Source of the DNA: Gavia stellata | Lineage: Eukaryota; Chordata; Aves; Gaviiformes; Gaviidae | Reading direction: 5' to 3' | Length of the DNA stretch: 64,000 nucleotides | Assembly (NCBI RefSeq): GCF_030936135.1 | Contig: NC_082612.1 | Location: 19,973,475 to 20,037,474 of the forward strand | Shown here: positions 25,001-46,969 of the stretch, piece by piece | How positions within the stretch are numbered: the stretch's first letter is position 1 | How the letters are laid out: each line of letters starts with the position of its first letter | Notes under the pieces: model-generated | Seen by the model: only the letters and a program-made list of their open reading frames with translations | Told to the model about the DNA's origin: nothing | The model's database searches: none | Translations under genes and position numbers: made by a program

Positions 25001-27432
25001 ACCATCTTCTACTTTAACTATCATAATTGTTTTAGACCCTCAGGAGCAGGTAGCAGCTGGCTGGTATCTGTCTCCTAGTGAGACATTTGAGTAAAAATGT
25101 CTTACATAGCAATTACAGTATCTTAGTGAAAGAAAGGCCCAGAAACAGCCATCTGTGGGAATCAAGCCTTCTACTCAGTGTGAGCTAGAGTACAGAATCT
25201 GTCCTCAACAGCCTTACCTAAAACCATTCAATACTGCCTAGATGCAAAGCAAACCCAACTTTCTCTTTAATCACCCGCAATTCTGCCCATGACCTTACTT
25301 CCCTCCCAGTTCCCACATGCATAAACACACCTAAACATCCCCAATGCCTGGTGTGAGCACAGGATAGACAGGTGGATTTGCAATAACCCTTCGACACAAG
25401 CCAGACGGTTTTCTGCCAGTCATCTTCCTACCAGCAGCAGCTCCAAGCTGACTTCCCCAGGAGCTGCAGTAAGATTCCTCAACACGGGGCAGCCCGGCAA
25501 TGAGAGATTAATGGCCACAAGGTATCAAAAGCAAGATCAGGGTAAAAACAGGTCTGTCCTTGGGCAGAGAGAGGAGGCAGCTATGAAATTGTCTGCATGT
25601 CAGGATGTGTAATTGAATTGTCAGTAACTTTTTTTTAATTAAAAATTACGCAAGAGTACAGCATGATGAAGTATTACAACTGATAATCCAATCTCTCTCC
25701 TTTAGCAGTCTCTTACCAATCTGGCTCCCAAAGGCTATCCACGTTCATGCCAGGAGGCAGTACGCTGATGGGATTTCAAAGAGCAACTGCACAATTTCAT
25801 GACCAGCACCACTATCTGTAAATTATGTTAAGACTAAGCCCAATGACACAGGCTCTAGCTGATAGCAGAAGGCATTTCTGAACAACCCTGCCATTCTAAC
25901 AACAGCCCACACACACACAAGGTAGGGAAGACCGATTTGAAAATCACCCACCTGCCTTTTCATTTTCCCCAAGTATCCAGCTCTGTCACTCATAGGCATT
26001 AATCAGATGTCAACGTCACTCACTAGCAGGCAAGGCACAATTATTATTAGCTTCTCACCCACGTTTGATAATTCTCCTGAAAGAGGCAACTCAGGAAATA
26101 AAAAGACTTAAAAGCCAGGCGATTAGGAGACTCAAAGGCTTATGTACCTATATGTATCTTCCCATCCAACACACTTATTTCTTCAAGCATTGCTGCTTAG
26201 TAGTTGTTCTGCCTCTTCAGGTGTCCAAGACCAGCAGCCAGACACCACCGACACCCTCAACGCCATCATTCAGCTATTATCCAACCCGGCCAAAGGTATC
26301 TGCACTCCATAGCTAGCCATGGCTTGTGTCTGAAAGCATGCCCAGAGGTGCCCGGTCATTTGAAGACAGCCCTACAGCTTCGGCCAAAGGCCTGGCCATC
26401 CTAAAAGGGCTTTGAAACCAGAGACCATACCCCCAACAAGAAATTAATTATTTGCTGAGGCCAAACTCCCACAGATTTAGCTGTCTAACACCACTCTCCA
26501 ACCATCAGTGGAGGAAAGTGAAAACAACAGGGATGATCCTGCCTCCAAATAGAGGAGCACATCCCACCACTGCTGGAAGATGCCAGTATTTGCCAGGCTC
26601 CCAGCACAAGCACACCACAGGCTTCATCCTGGCTCCCCTTTCATTTCACATCCCTAGCCTGGAACCTAATGCCACTGCCACATTGCTTCTGTTTGCTCAT
26701 TCGTACTTGGTAACGGCTTAATTTACCATAACCCTTCCAGGGCAGCACCCGGGACCCATGTTCACCAAGGCTGCTTAACCCCTTGCAACACCAGTGCTTG
26801 AAACTATATCTGTTCTTCACAAGGTGAGAACAGCTTCTTCCCAGAAAGCCTGACCTCCACGCTGCTCGCAATGCTCCACGTGTTGAGGATAGCCCACATC
26901 TTCCCACAGAAAAGCATACACCATCTCCTTCAGCTGAGCACCCACCGAGAAACCAGGTACCTCTTTTCTCCCAGGCCCACAGACTTCTGTGACCAGTGAA
27001 AAACTAGAAAGTGTAAGGTCACTTCTAAGCAAACATGTGCCATAAAGCTACCCAGATGTGGAAAACATTTTCCTGACTCAACTATAGCAAACCACAACAG
27101 AAAAAAAATAGTGTTTCACATGTGGCAATACATACTCTAGCAGCTCACTTTTTGATCAAGGAATTTAAACATGTATTTTATCAATTGAATTCAAACTTCC
27201 AGATGAAGTATGATTACCTTATTGGAAAATGGAACGTAACCTTCCACTCAGACCCAGAAGTTAACGTAGATATTACTTGATGAGCTTGCTCGCTTTGTTG
27301 TCTGACCATAAGTTTCTGATGCCGCTCTGCCTCAAATATAAGCATCACAGAAGAAAAATAATTAAAACCTGCAGCATGGCTGCTGTACAGAAATTGGTAA
27401 GGTACAAGTCTTTTCACCTTCAAATCACTTTG
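16004..27432. other. Gene-poor intergenic DNA
   Basis: In 11.4 kb I see no exon, RNA gene or nameable repeat. Open frames reach 192 codons (22990-23568), but overlapping frames in the same place are equally open and no protein motif appears. In mammals PLAC8 lies beyond the COPS4 3' end; I looked for its cysteine-rich exons here and did not see them. Confidence 0.4.
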
Positions 27433-28520
27433 TAGCTTTAAAAAGCTTAAGGCCTGAACAGATCATTACGTCACTATGTCTGACCTCCTGTAGATCAGAC
27501 CTTTAAATTGCACTGTTACCTCTGGACTAAACTCAGCCGGTATTAACTAAGTCACTTTCCAGCAAGGTAGCCAGTCTGGATTTCAAGAAAGCAAACCAGT
27601 GGAAACCTACCCTTTCCCCTTGATAGTTCCACAGCTTAATCACAGTTCTTAGGAACTCCTGCTTTGTTTTCTCATTACAGTTGCGTGTTTTCAACTTCTA
27701 CCCATTTGTTACTGCATCCCTCACCCTAGTTTAGTAAACATGCTTTCCATAGAAGAAAATGGATAGTTAACTCAGCCACTCCAGGGACTTCTGAAAGAAC
27801 TCAACAGCATAAATTCCTCAGGTCCTCCCTAAAAGGCATTTGCCTTTTTTAAAAAAATCAGTCTGACAACACTTTGCTGTATTGCTCCAATGCTTTAACA
27901 CCCCTTTTAAAACACGTGTATCAAAATTTCAGGCTTATTTCTCTTAATGGTTTTGCCTGTGCCAACATGCAAGCTAAAAAACAATTAAATACTCACATAC
28001 CTATGTCTAATTTGCATGCAGCCATTTCCAAGTCTATTTTGCATTAGTGACTCCCCTCCATCCAAACTGTGTTGCTTTACCAGTCTGTCCTCACTGTAAT
28101 GCAGCATCCTCAAATATCATTCCATTTACCTCCAGACTGCAAATAGAAATGCTGAGCTGTGGCTGTTTCTAACAAAAGCCCTCAGCAGATAAGGATTCCT
28201 TAATCAATAGCTAAAATGAGGTCAGTTCATCAGTTCACTAACTCTTATCCTATCAGCTCTGAACAGCTAACTCTTGCAAATCACAAACTCCTGTGAAGCT
28301 GAGTACCTCCTGTCTCCCAAATCTACTACACCTGCACAACTACCTTTTCCAACCCTGGTGCTTCTACTTAAGAAACACTACATGGCTTGTTTACTAGCAT
28401 GTTTTCCTTTAAGCCATATTGACTTACACTAATACATTCCCATCCTGTAATTCTTTATTGAGTGAATCTCATTTCACTTTTGATATATTTTCCCTGGGAC
28501 TACTGACAGGATAGCAAGCC
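27433..28520 (-). mobile_element. Ancient CR1-like LINE relic, antisense
   Basis: The + strand reads as the complement of an old CR1 of the kind abundant in turtles and crocodiles. The 3'-UTR-like start is GTCTGACCTCCTGTAGATC. Next comes the segment around 27570-27650 complementary to the FK..L and WN.LP region of the C-terminal domain. Further on, 28385-28520 is complementary to a reverse-transcriptase stretch that on the - strand still reads QGKYIKSEMRFTQ, then ISVSQYGLKEN. Many stops and indels interrupt it. It is far more diverged than the other CR1 copies, so it was inserted long before them. Boundaries are approximate, and the middle (27.9-28.35 kb) is poorly matched. Confidence 0.7.
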
Positions 28521-31500
28521 TACTGATGAGCCCTAAACTAATATGAGCTCTCAGTCCAGTGATCAATTCTCTTCTGTTTGGCTCTACACACGTGCCACAA
28601 AAAGGAGAAACATCATTTATGATCCACAGGCAAATTTCAGCTAAAAACAGTATTTACAAAAATCAAATTGAACCTGGAGGAGATAACAAGGGCTTTTTTG
28701 CTGTAGAAGTTGTAGCACCTTTTGCACAGATCAGAAGTCCTTCTGACCCTGTCTTGGGTCTTCAGTTACCCCTACAGTACAAACGTGCCTTCTCAGGCCG
28801 TGCATATTACATTAGCCCCACCGGCTGGGTGTGCATCCCGAATTCCCAACTAGACTCTACGCCCGGAGAGCTTCCAGGGAAGTCATAATTTTCCCCTCTC
28901 TGCCAATCCTCCCCTGTCCGTTAATCTTTATTCGGCATGGAAGGAAAAAGCATCTGATCAGAGAAGATGCCCTCAGGTTAGGGGAACAGGTATTGAGCTC
29001 CATTAGCAAAACCCTATAGGTCAAAGCTCTTAGCGGCTGGTAAAGGAGGCTTACAAAGATAGGTCAGGATTTCCAGCCCTATCTCTCAGCACTGCTTTAA
29101 GCAAAAGGATATGTCTTACAAGAAACTACAGCTTTTTTTATATATAGCTTTGGTTCTTAAAAAGTTTGTAAAAAAGCCTTTAGTGGAGGGTTACATTCAG
29201 CAACTCTTTATTCTATAGTCTCAGCCTTTTATCGTTTTTTTTTCTCTGTACAAACCAAAACCTAGGAACTAGGATCAAGTTTGGCTATGTTCAGTTTTGA
29301 AGATTTAAAACTTTTTAGCACAGAAATAACCTGAACTCAAGCTTTGGATAACAGCTCTAAGAGCTTCTTTATATGGCAGACTTTGAATTGTGTTTCAGCA
29401 TCCGGCCTCCCACTACAATATACTCTTGAATGTTGTTGCTTCCTCCTTTTTCTGTACTTGCCTTCATTTAAACCTTAAAACTGTATGACACCATACCAGT
29501 GCTTTAAGTCCCCACAGTACTGCAAACTGGATGCAAACAGAGTAACGCAACACAGGTGAGAACAGACAAGCACCACCTTTTTCCATTTTTAATTCACAAT
29601 TTAGCTAAATCTTATTTTGAGTCTCTATGATTACTCAATGTATATACTTTTGCAGGTGTGGGCTTTGCAAGAGGCCTAGTATCTCACCTGGGGAACGATG
29701 AGACTTGTAGCTTAGGATGTACTTTCAAAAAGGAGATAACAAAAAAAGGAACAGCACACATTCAAGTGACAAGACATCTTACAAAGATTGTGATACTTTA
29801 AAAAACTCTCCCACTGTTCCTCTCTGGTTTTATCCATTACTGTAAAGCAGAAATACATAACCACAATTATCTGTTTCCAAAGAATAAATACACTAATTCA
29901 AAGAACAAAAACCTAGTCATATTATTGCCTGTAATGCTAGAGGCTATGAGGAGTCACAACGAAATGCCATACTAAGCAGAGCTGAACAAGGCAGTAGTAA
30001 CTATAGAAAGTGACTATTCCCCATTCTTCAGAGCAGAGAATTATAGCTGATAGTGGATTTTGACCATATGAAACAATTACAGAATACTACACCTTACCAT
30101 TTCTCTCTCGTTTTATAGTTAGTGCAGTAACTTAGGACTGTCCATATGTAGTGGAGTCCAACTAGGCAGAATATGCTGGAGAACACAGGCTTCATGCTTC
30201 CTGACTTTTGAAAACACTCAGTAAAAATTACTGCAAATCATTACATGATGCTTTAATGGCACTCAGGTGTGCAACCGCAGAGCATGTTTTAAAAGCAAAG
30301 TCACAGCAGTGGAGTGTTTTGTATCCAGAAATGATCAGGTACTCAGATATCATTCTCTGAAATCCCATACAGACAAAAATGGAAGTATGTTATGTACCCT
30401 CAGGTGTAGAAGTTGCAACAATGGTTGCAGCATTTGAAAGCCAAAAAAAGATAACCACGCCAGGCCTCCCCCTGAATTATGTGTTAACTGTTAATAGATG
30501 TTTTTCTCAATCATTCCCAAAAACATTCCACACACGCTATGCTGTAAAAACGTTTTATCAATTGCTTGCTTTATAGCATGGTAACAAGCAAAAAGGAAAT
30601 TATGAAGCACTTCTGATTTAGCCCAGAATAAATACACTGGCAACCTGGTTCTCCCTGGAAAATGGAAATTGAGACTGCCGTGGTCGTAATATTAGAGCAA
30701 AAAATTTTTCCTTCCATTCAACAAAAACTGAAACTAAACAAATTTTGCATTAATGAAAGCAAGAAACAGCTTTCTTTGCTCTTTAACTTCAAAGTTTAGC
30801 AGAAGCCATCAAGCTTGTGAGACACACGGTCAGCTAGCTTACTGCATCATTTCAGGCAAACAATGTCATTAAAGTGCACTTGAATCAACTCTAGTAATAA
30901 AACGAATGTTGTACACTCACTAAGAATCAATCAAGGCTGACTGCCTATTTTGCAGACTAACGTCCTTAGTGTGGTAAATTTTCTTACTTTGCTTTTGGAT
31001 TATCTTTTGCAACAAATACCAAAGTGTGAGTAGTAGCTACTACAAGGAATAAAACCATCATTTCATAGAGAAGTCATTTACCATGTGTAAAGCAAAGGCT
31101 CTAAGGTTTAAAAAAAAAAAAAAAAAGAAGAGGGATTTGCATGGATGTTGTCTCCCTAATAGATGACTTACATTGTTTCCAGGTTTCTTCATAGAAGTCC
31201 TTTTTACTAGACAAACGCAATTCGGTCTACTAAGCTTGTATTGGAAAAATACGTAAAACCACCAAGACCTCATGAATCCCAAGTTCAGTCCCACACTATA
31301 CTTAAAAGCATATTATATATTGTTTTGAATCAGTCTGCAAAGCCCAGTGGTAGTGTTTACTCCCTTATTCTGAGCTAAGTCCTATTCTTGTCATTTTTTC
31401 CTCCAGTGGAGGAAAAACTTTCTGGTACCAAGTGACCCATTAGTTGAAGTACAGCAGTACAGCCTAAGCCATGCATGTGGGAAGCAAGCTTTGTAACATG

Positions 31501-32489
31501 CTTTGAGCACGTGTAAAGGCTCAGAAATCTAAAAAGCCCAGAGGCTGATTAATTTGTTCTTCCATGCTTGCTACGGATGAACACAGTTTAATCACATAAT
31601 AAAACTGGGAACGTGCTGATAGTCTTCCGCAAGAGCTAAGGCCTCTGCGTTGGTTATGTGTGCTTAGCTCTCCATCTACTGGGGAGCTGTTGGTTTTGGC
31701 TCCTGCACAAGGAGGATGAAGCAGGGAGGATACCCGGGCCAGCAGCGGGGCTAACCCCTCAGAGGATTCACTTCTTCTGGTAGCTGATCACCGAAGGTCA
31801 TCTTGGTTTTGAGGCTGGAGTTAGCCACTTGGATTTCTCCTCTCAGAAATGGTTCAGCTGATCTGTTTATTGCTTTCCAGAAGTCACTCCTGGCCCACAG
31901 GGAGAAAAGATGCTCCACAGAGCAGCTGTGAACACAGCCTGTTATGGCTTTTTAGAACTCTCTTGCTCCTTAAGGAGCAGAGTGAAGATAGCAAATGCCC
32001 TAAATTGGCATGTATGTGAATAGCATACATAGCACACCCGCCTCTGCAAAGGGCATGCTCCCAAGAGAAGAGCTGTGCACAGAAGTCACTGTGACTTGCT
32101 TTTCAATATAAAAAATATCTGTAAGACAAGTAAGAAGAAAACCAACAGGCTCCAGACTAATAGTGACTATGTCCGCATTTCTCTTGAAGGGAGAGAAAAT
32201 TCTCAGCCAGCACCACTTTGAACAAGTTACAAGTAATTTCACTTGAAAATACGTGGTCAAAATACTTTTCAGCCTTGAAAAGGAACACCATTTATGTCAC
32301 CGTTTTGCTCTTCCTTTTCTGATGCTGTTGCACTAAGATGTACAATACTTGCATACTGAAGAGTAACATTGTAATTGGGTCTAACTCACTTGACAGTTTC
32401 TGGCTGAGTAGTAGTGGCAAGGTGCCTCAAAAAAAGACACCTCTTTATGAATCTAGACAAGTATAGCAAGTGCAGCCAGTGTGCATGCT
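28521..32489. other. Gene-poor intergenic DNA
   Basis: No gene recognised. A 109-codon open frame at 28559-28888 may be chance or part of the same decayed region as the relic to its left. There is an A tract of about 17 near 31110. Confidence 0.4.
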
Positions 32490-32758
32490 TGTTGGAGTGG
32501 GAGACGGACCCGGAGTAACGATGGAATCTCAATATGAGTATAGTCGTTCTCCCCTTTATTCAAGCTTACAGAGTATATATAGACAGATGCCAAGAACATG
32601 CGTCCGCAACAGTTGTATGATTGGCTTACAGCCTCTGTTCACACGCCAGGGCGGCGAGTGTGATTGGTACAGCGCTCTTGTGCACGCACAAGAGCACTTC
32701 TCTTCGTCCATGTAGCTCCTTCTTCTTGTTTACCATTCCACTGTCTCTTATCACAACA
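32490..32758 (-). mobile_element. Solo LTR of an endogenous retrovirus
   Basis: This 269-bp unit has TGTTG...CAACA ends on both strands. On the - strand, in the order expected of an LTR promoter, are two CCAAT boxes (ATTGG on the + strand at 32663 and 32620), a TATATATA box (32581-32574) and an AATAAA signal (32560-32555), then the GTCCGTCTCCCACTCCAACA end. I see no second LTR nearby and no matching target-site duplication: the flanks are ATGCT on the left and GGCTT on the right. DNA just 5' of it on the - strand could include a piece of proviral interior. Retroviral class cannot be set from the LTR alone. Confidence 0.85.
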
Positions 32759-35707
32759 GGCTTTCAAGGACAGTTAACGGTTTCCTCTGAGCCTTCCCCC
32801 TCATCAGAGACTGGGTTGCTCATGGGAATCAGATCGTGTCCCTTGTTACTAAGCCATTCCTTCACACATGCTCTCCATGTTCTTTCCCGTATTAAAGAAT
32901 TTGATTTGATAGCAAGTACTTGCTGCTGTAAAATTAATCGAAAGAGCAGTGATGTGCTGTCACCCTGAGCTTGACATCCTGAACCCTTGTGAATTCCTTT
33001 CCTGAGGGATGTTTGCCTTGTCATCCAACTCTGTTTTGTTTCTGTAAGCAGTTAAAGAATTGAAAAGTATGAAGTTGCTTGGATCCAAGGTATGCAGCTA
33101 GATATGCAATTGAGTGAATGGAGTTTCCAACAGAATGGAGATTACAAAGCATAAAAGACCCTGAAGACTCAGATGTCTGTCGTGGTTTTTTTAAACACCA
33201 ATGTCAGAAATGGAAAAAGAGTAGCTAAGTCTATTGAAATTCTGTGAATGCCAATATCACTAAATGTTTCACTTGGTTTTAAAAAAAAAAGTCACATAAG
33301 ATATTTACTAATAGCAAATATAAAATATTCAGGCTAGTCTCTTTCTTCTGTCAGTTCCAGTACTAGGCAAATCCTTGGTGTTTGTTTTTGTTTGGGAAAT
33401 GCTGGCTTTCTCTACAACTGTTGCTTTCATATTTAGATGGTTCTGAAATTGTTTTTGCTCCCAGATTGGAACAGTGAAATGAGTGAAATCTTGGCAATGA
33501 ATAATTTGTTGCCACAGGGCTAAATTTTTGTTATTGCAAAGCCACGAATTCACCTCCTTGTAGGATTCATCAGCTAAGAGCTTGTGCAGCTGACTTAACC
33601 TCAAATCCCTAAGTAACATACGTTTCATGGGTCACTGAAGTATTCCAGGGCAAAAGAGAATATAAACGAAGTCAAAACATAAGTGATAATTTCTGAATAA
33701 GACAGGCAAACAATGAACCTGCTCTAAAGAAATGAGACAGGATGTCTGACCCTCTGTAGAACTGCTGTTAACCAAGGTTACGCTGCAAATCTCAAGCTCT
33801 AATGGTATGACTAGTTAAGGGAGTGAATTTACTACATCACTTGAAGTTTGTATTTTAATTATGAAGTCAGTCCCTGCACTTCAATGAACTGATCAAAAGC
33901 CTTATCACAAATTTTTGAATGGTGTATTTTCTTCTGCTGATACTAGATTAGATTACTACTCAAGTAATTACTAATTAGATACAGTGAACCTAACTGTCTT
34001 ACACAGTCTACATTAAATGTTTTGGCACTATAATTGTCTTTAAAGTAATTCGGAGAGTTGAGAGGAAAAAAGTCATCTGGAAATAAAAGGAGCTCTCCAA
34101 TGAAGAGCCAAAACCAGCTCCGAGTTCAGACACTGTTGGCTTGGAAAAAGCAGTACAGCAAAGATGCGTATGGTGCACTCGGGACTTGCTAGTGGTCAGC
34201 TTGGCTTTTACTGGCATCTACTGAAATACCCGCATCTCTCCAGTCGCCAATAAATTTTTTACATCTGCTGTGGCAGAAGGTAATGCAGGAGGCTATTTAG
34301 TAAGACAGATGACTCTTGCAGGCATTGGAGGTGAGCGCCCAGAGTGCCAGGCACCAAGCCTAGCAGAGACCCTTATGCTGGACTACGTCAACCCACACTA
34401 AGGGACAAGAGCCACCCAACCTCTCTGTGTAATAAGGATCTGGAAAGTCTTCCACCTCTGCTCTTTTACAGTAAACCTGTCAAGAGGTGGGCAGCTCCTT
34501 CCTGCTCCCACCAGCTGCTCTGTCACCACACCCCCTCCCAGAGAAACTAAAGGATGCTACCAACGGGGAGCATCATAACTAACTTGACCAGCTGGTTTGG
34601 GACTCAGAAATATCACCTGCCAGGTTGACAGAAGTCCATCCTATTTATAGATGAACCGCCCTTCACTAGGCTCCTGGCTTTTCTAAAAATCTAACAGCAC
34701 TACAAATCTAAATGCATAAACACGTTAAAAAAAAAAAAAGGACAAAACAAAAATCAAGGCATTAGAGTTGTGGATTAAGCCAAAACCTTTGACTTAAAGA
34801 CAACAACATCCTCCAGATTTTGAGACAAAAAGACCAGGATGAACATAGGTTGAAAAGTCAACAGTATTATTACTTGACTGAAATGAAAAAGGAGCTAAGG
34901 TAATTCACATCAAAGCTGGAATTACAATCTGAACGAGATCACCTCAAACTAAAACATAACCTCTGGACAGGAACAGCTATAGAGGAAACTCAGCCTTGGC
35001 TCTCCATTACCAGAACAGCTCTCTGTGAAAACCTCTCCAGCAAATCAGGCAGTAAGACTCGTGTACCTGGCGGACCGTAAGGATGGGTAAAGAGTGCACA
35101 ACTCCAGACCTGATAAACACCAGAAGGGCCACTTTGATACTTCGTGCTGTACATAACCATTTCACGTTAGTCCTGTGCATCACATGACACCTTTACGTAG
35201 CCGTTGTATCTCATTATATAAGTAAGCTGCACAGTGTTCTCCAGCCATTCAAGTTTCAGAAGGTGTTTCATATTTTGCAGTGCAGAATCCCTACCTGTCA
35301 AGAGTCTCTTGTTACACCTCCAGTTCCAAAAAAACACTAGGGACACTTCTGTAGAATTACCAATTCATGCTGACCTAGAAAATAAAACAAAAAACGTGCT
35401 TGTCTTACCTTACTTGGCATGTGCCATGTTCTCATCACTTACCATATCATTGCAACGAGCCCTCTCAGAAAAACTGCTCTTTACCCCATCTCTCAGCACA
35501 GATAACCCTGGGCCCTGCTGCACCGGTGCAGAAGGGTCAGTATTTCCTTCAGTTAAGATTTCAGACTTGTGTTTTATAAACAGGGAAGAAGGAAAAAAGC
35601 TGGCTTTCATTTAACGTTTTCAGGGGCTGAAACTGACAGTTCCAAAAATTCAACTTATCTGAAGTTACTGTTTAAGAAAAAAAAACAGGTCCCTGCAATA
35701 CTTAAAC
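32759..35707. other. Intergenic DNA downstream of COPS4
   Basis: Apart from the short open frame next to the LTR, I see no exon, RNA gene or nameable repeat. There are A tracts near 33281 and 34727. Confidence 0.45.
32764..33024 (-). other. 86-codon open frame upstream of the LTR, unidentified
   Basis: An open frame on the LTR's own strand that ends 6 bases before the LTR. It contains LIRERTWRACVKEWLSNKG and an acidic end. I do not recognise it. Its position would suit a remnant of proviral interior, and a purine-rich GATGAGGGGGAAGG occurs about 45 bases before the LTR, but neither point is decisive and chance is possible. Confidence 0.25.
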
Positions 35708-36139
35708 CAAGTGGCTCATTCCAGCCTTTATTAGAATAATTACAACTAAAAGAAACATGGCACTTATATTTTCACAGCAGGACAAGCATCATAGGAAGTA
35801 ATGGGCTACAAAGCTATAGCAATACAGTGGGAAAAAAAAAAAATTAAATAAACCACAACCAAAGCTGGCTGCAGACATTACAGCTTCTTCTATGTGGAAA
35901 CCACAGCTTTCAGGACAGCAGAGTGCAATGCAGAGGCAGCAACAGCTTCATTCTATGCTCAGAAAACTGGGGGACTGTCACATCAAACATGGTATCACCT
36001 AATCGTGTTCTAAGCCAGAGTGAAAGCAGAAGGTAGGGAAATGAAGGTGGGTTGTTCATTTGGTTCACGGTCCTACTCGATTCCCTTCTTCCAGCACAGC
36101 GGGCAGTTGATTGCCTCCATTCAGACAATGGCTGCACAG
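35708..36139 (-). other. COPS4: COPS4 3' untranslated region (approximate)
   Basis: From the base after the COPS4 stop codon to the inferred cleavage site. No repeats seen. The end is inferred from the AATAAA position, so the true limit may differ by tens of bases or by alternative sites. Confidence 0.6.
35727..35732 (-). terminator. COPS4: COPS4 polyadenylation signal AATAAA
   Basis: TTTATT on the + strand gives AATAAA on the coding strand, about 410 bases after the stop. About 50 bases beyond it the coding strand has GTTTTTTTTTC, a plausible downstream U-rich element. The cleavage site would be near 35,708. It is the first canonical signal with a good downstream element that I saw after the stop. 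Confidence 0.7.
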
Positions 36140-45319
<9,180 letters not shown>

Positions 45320-45699
45320 CTACCATCGAGCAGCGCCGCCAACAGGCTAGAGGGGCCGCCGCGCGACGGGGTCACGTGGTGGGGAAGCGTCCGCGCGGGC
45401 ACAGCCCGGCCGCGGGGCTAAAGCTCGGGCGGGCCCCACAAACACCTCCCGCCGGGGCCGCACCTATAGAGATAGACGTATATAAACGCGCGTGGGTGCG
45501 CGCGCGCGCGTCGGCGGCCCCAACGCAGGGCAAGGCTGGGTCTCCTCCCGAGTGGCGCGCGCGGCCCCGGAAGCGGGTGGCCCAGCGCGGGTGGGGCGGG
45601 TCCGGAAGCGCGGGGCGGGGCGGCGCGCGCGCGCGCGCGGGGCGCTGCGCCGGCGGTTGCCAGGGCGGCGCGGCGCAGTATTATGGGATGCGGCGGGGG

Positions 45700-45912
45700 A
45701 ATGGCGCGGGGCGCGTGATTTTGAACAAACACGGCGGCTTCGTCGCGGGCGCTGCCGCCGCCGCCGCCGTCAGGCGCGGTAGCGGAGGGGAGGGGGCCGG
45801 CGGGGGCGCGAGGCGCGGAGGGCGTACGGCGGCGGCGGCGGCGGCAGAGAGAGGCATCGGTAGCGGCGGTGGAGGAGGAGGAGGAAGAAGAAGAAGAGTG
45901 GCCGCCCGCCCG
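45700..45912 (+). other. LIN54: Probable LIN54 5' untranslated first exon
   Basis: The region ends at CCG followed by GTGAGTGCG, a near-perfect splice donor, on the strand of LIN54 and about 17.9 kb before its first coding exon. It includes GGC/GGA triplet runs (45830-45900) ending in a GGAGGAGGAAGAAGAAG stretch. No in-frame coding sequence of LIN54 is here. The 5' limit is a guess. Confidence 0.5.
45751..45900. repeat. Triplet-rich low-complexity stretch in the LIN54 5' region
   Basis: Interrupted runs of GCC/GGC near 45751 and 45827, then GGA and GAA triplets at about 45869-45898. Purine-rich on the LIN54 strand. Such runs expand or contract easily, and they open long meaningless frames. 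Confidence 0.8.
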
Positions 45913-46419
45913 GTGAGTGCGAGGGGCGGGAAGGCGGCGGCGGGAGGACGAGGAAGGGGGTGCAGGCGCGGCCTCGCTGGCGCGGAGGGAGCGGCGGAGC
46001 GCTGACAGCCGCCTCCCCGCCGGGAAGGCACAGGCCCGGCCCCGCTGGGCGCGCTCCCCGCGGCGGGGCGGGCTCCCGGGCGGCCCCGCCGACCCCCCCG
46101 GGCTTGCGGGGAGAGCCGTCCCGGTCGCCCCTCACGCCGCGGGTGATGCCCGTTCGGCGCGTCTCCCCGCCGCTGCTCGCTGAGATCAACTGCGCCCAAA
46201 GCCGCAGCGGAGCGGCGGGGTTAAAACGGACCCCGGGGAGCGGCGGGGGACCGGCGGCGAGGCTTCCTCCGGGGGTCTGCGCGGGACCCGCCGCCGCCGC
46301 CCCTTTCCCCGCCGGTCCGGAAGCGGTTGAGGTTTGGCGGCGGGAGGCGGGGCGCCTGGGCGGCGCGGCGGGGGCAGGTGCGGCGGGGGCGGGCCGCGGG
46401 GGGCGGCGGTGACGGGGTG

Positions 46420-46504
46420 AAAATGGCGGATCTTTCGAAATACGGTGGCGGCCGCTGACGGAACCCGGCGGTTCCCGGCCGCCCCCGCGCCGCCCGCCGA
46501 TGAG
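46420..46504 (+). other. LIN54: Possible alternative LIN54 5' exon with a YY1-type motif and a small upstream frame
   Basis: AAAATGGCGG at 46420-46429 is a second YY1-like site, now on the LIN54 strand. Its ATG opens a frame of 11 codons that ends with TGA at 46458. A GAG/GTGAGG donor follows at 46505. This layout would suit a second LIN54 first exon. Without transcripts it cannot be told from the one ending at 45912. Confidence 0.35.
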
Positions 46505-46969
46505 GTGAGGCCCCGGGGGGCGCGCGGGGGTAACGGGCGCGGGGGGGGGGGGGCCGTTGCCGGCGTCGCGCGTTGCCGACGGTGGCGGCCGCTGGGGTTG
46601 GCCTCGCTGGGCCCGGGGCCGGCGGGGCCCGGCTCCTCTGGCCCACGGGACGCCGCATCGGGCGGTGGGGCGGCCCCGGTCTCCCCGGCTGCGGTGGCGG
46701 CTGGCTTAGGCCCCGGGGACGCTCTCCTCGCCCAACTTGCCGGAGGGGGACGGGGCCGCCCCCTCAGGACCTGCCGGGGCCGCGCCGGACTTGGCCCGGG
46801 GTGAGGCCGCCCTGTCTTTGTCTGCGGGGACGCTCGCTCGGGCTCTGCCCCGCGGAGCGGGGCGCGGTGGAAACGGCGCGGGGCGTCTCCCGCGCTTCCT
46901 TAACTGGCCCAAGTGCGAGGGCGTGCCGGGCTCCCGGTGTGCTACCGCACGGCCACGGCAGCCTCCGAC

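Noticed and set aside
16004-35700. PLAC8, which lies next to COPS4 in mammals
   Set aside because: I looked for its cysteine-rich exons on both strands and did not see them. It may be outside the window or too divided for reading by eye.
45620-45645. Alternating GC run as a CRISPR-like or functional repeat
   Set aside because: It is a simple dinucleotide run in a CpG island. No CRISPR array, tRNA or rRNA was seen anywhere in the window.
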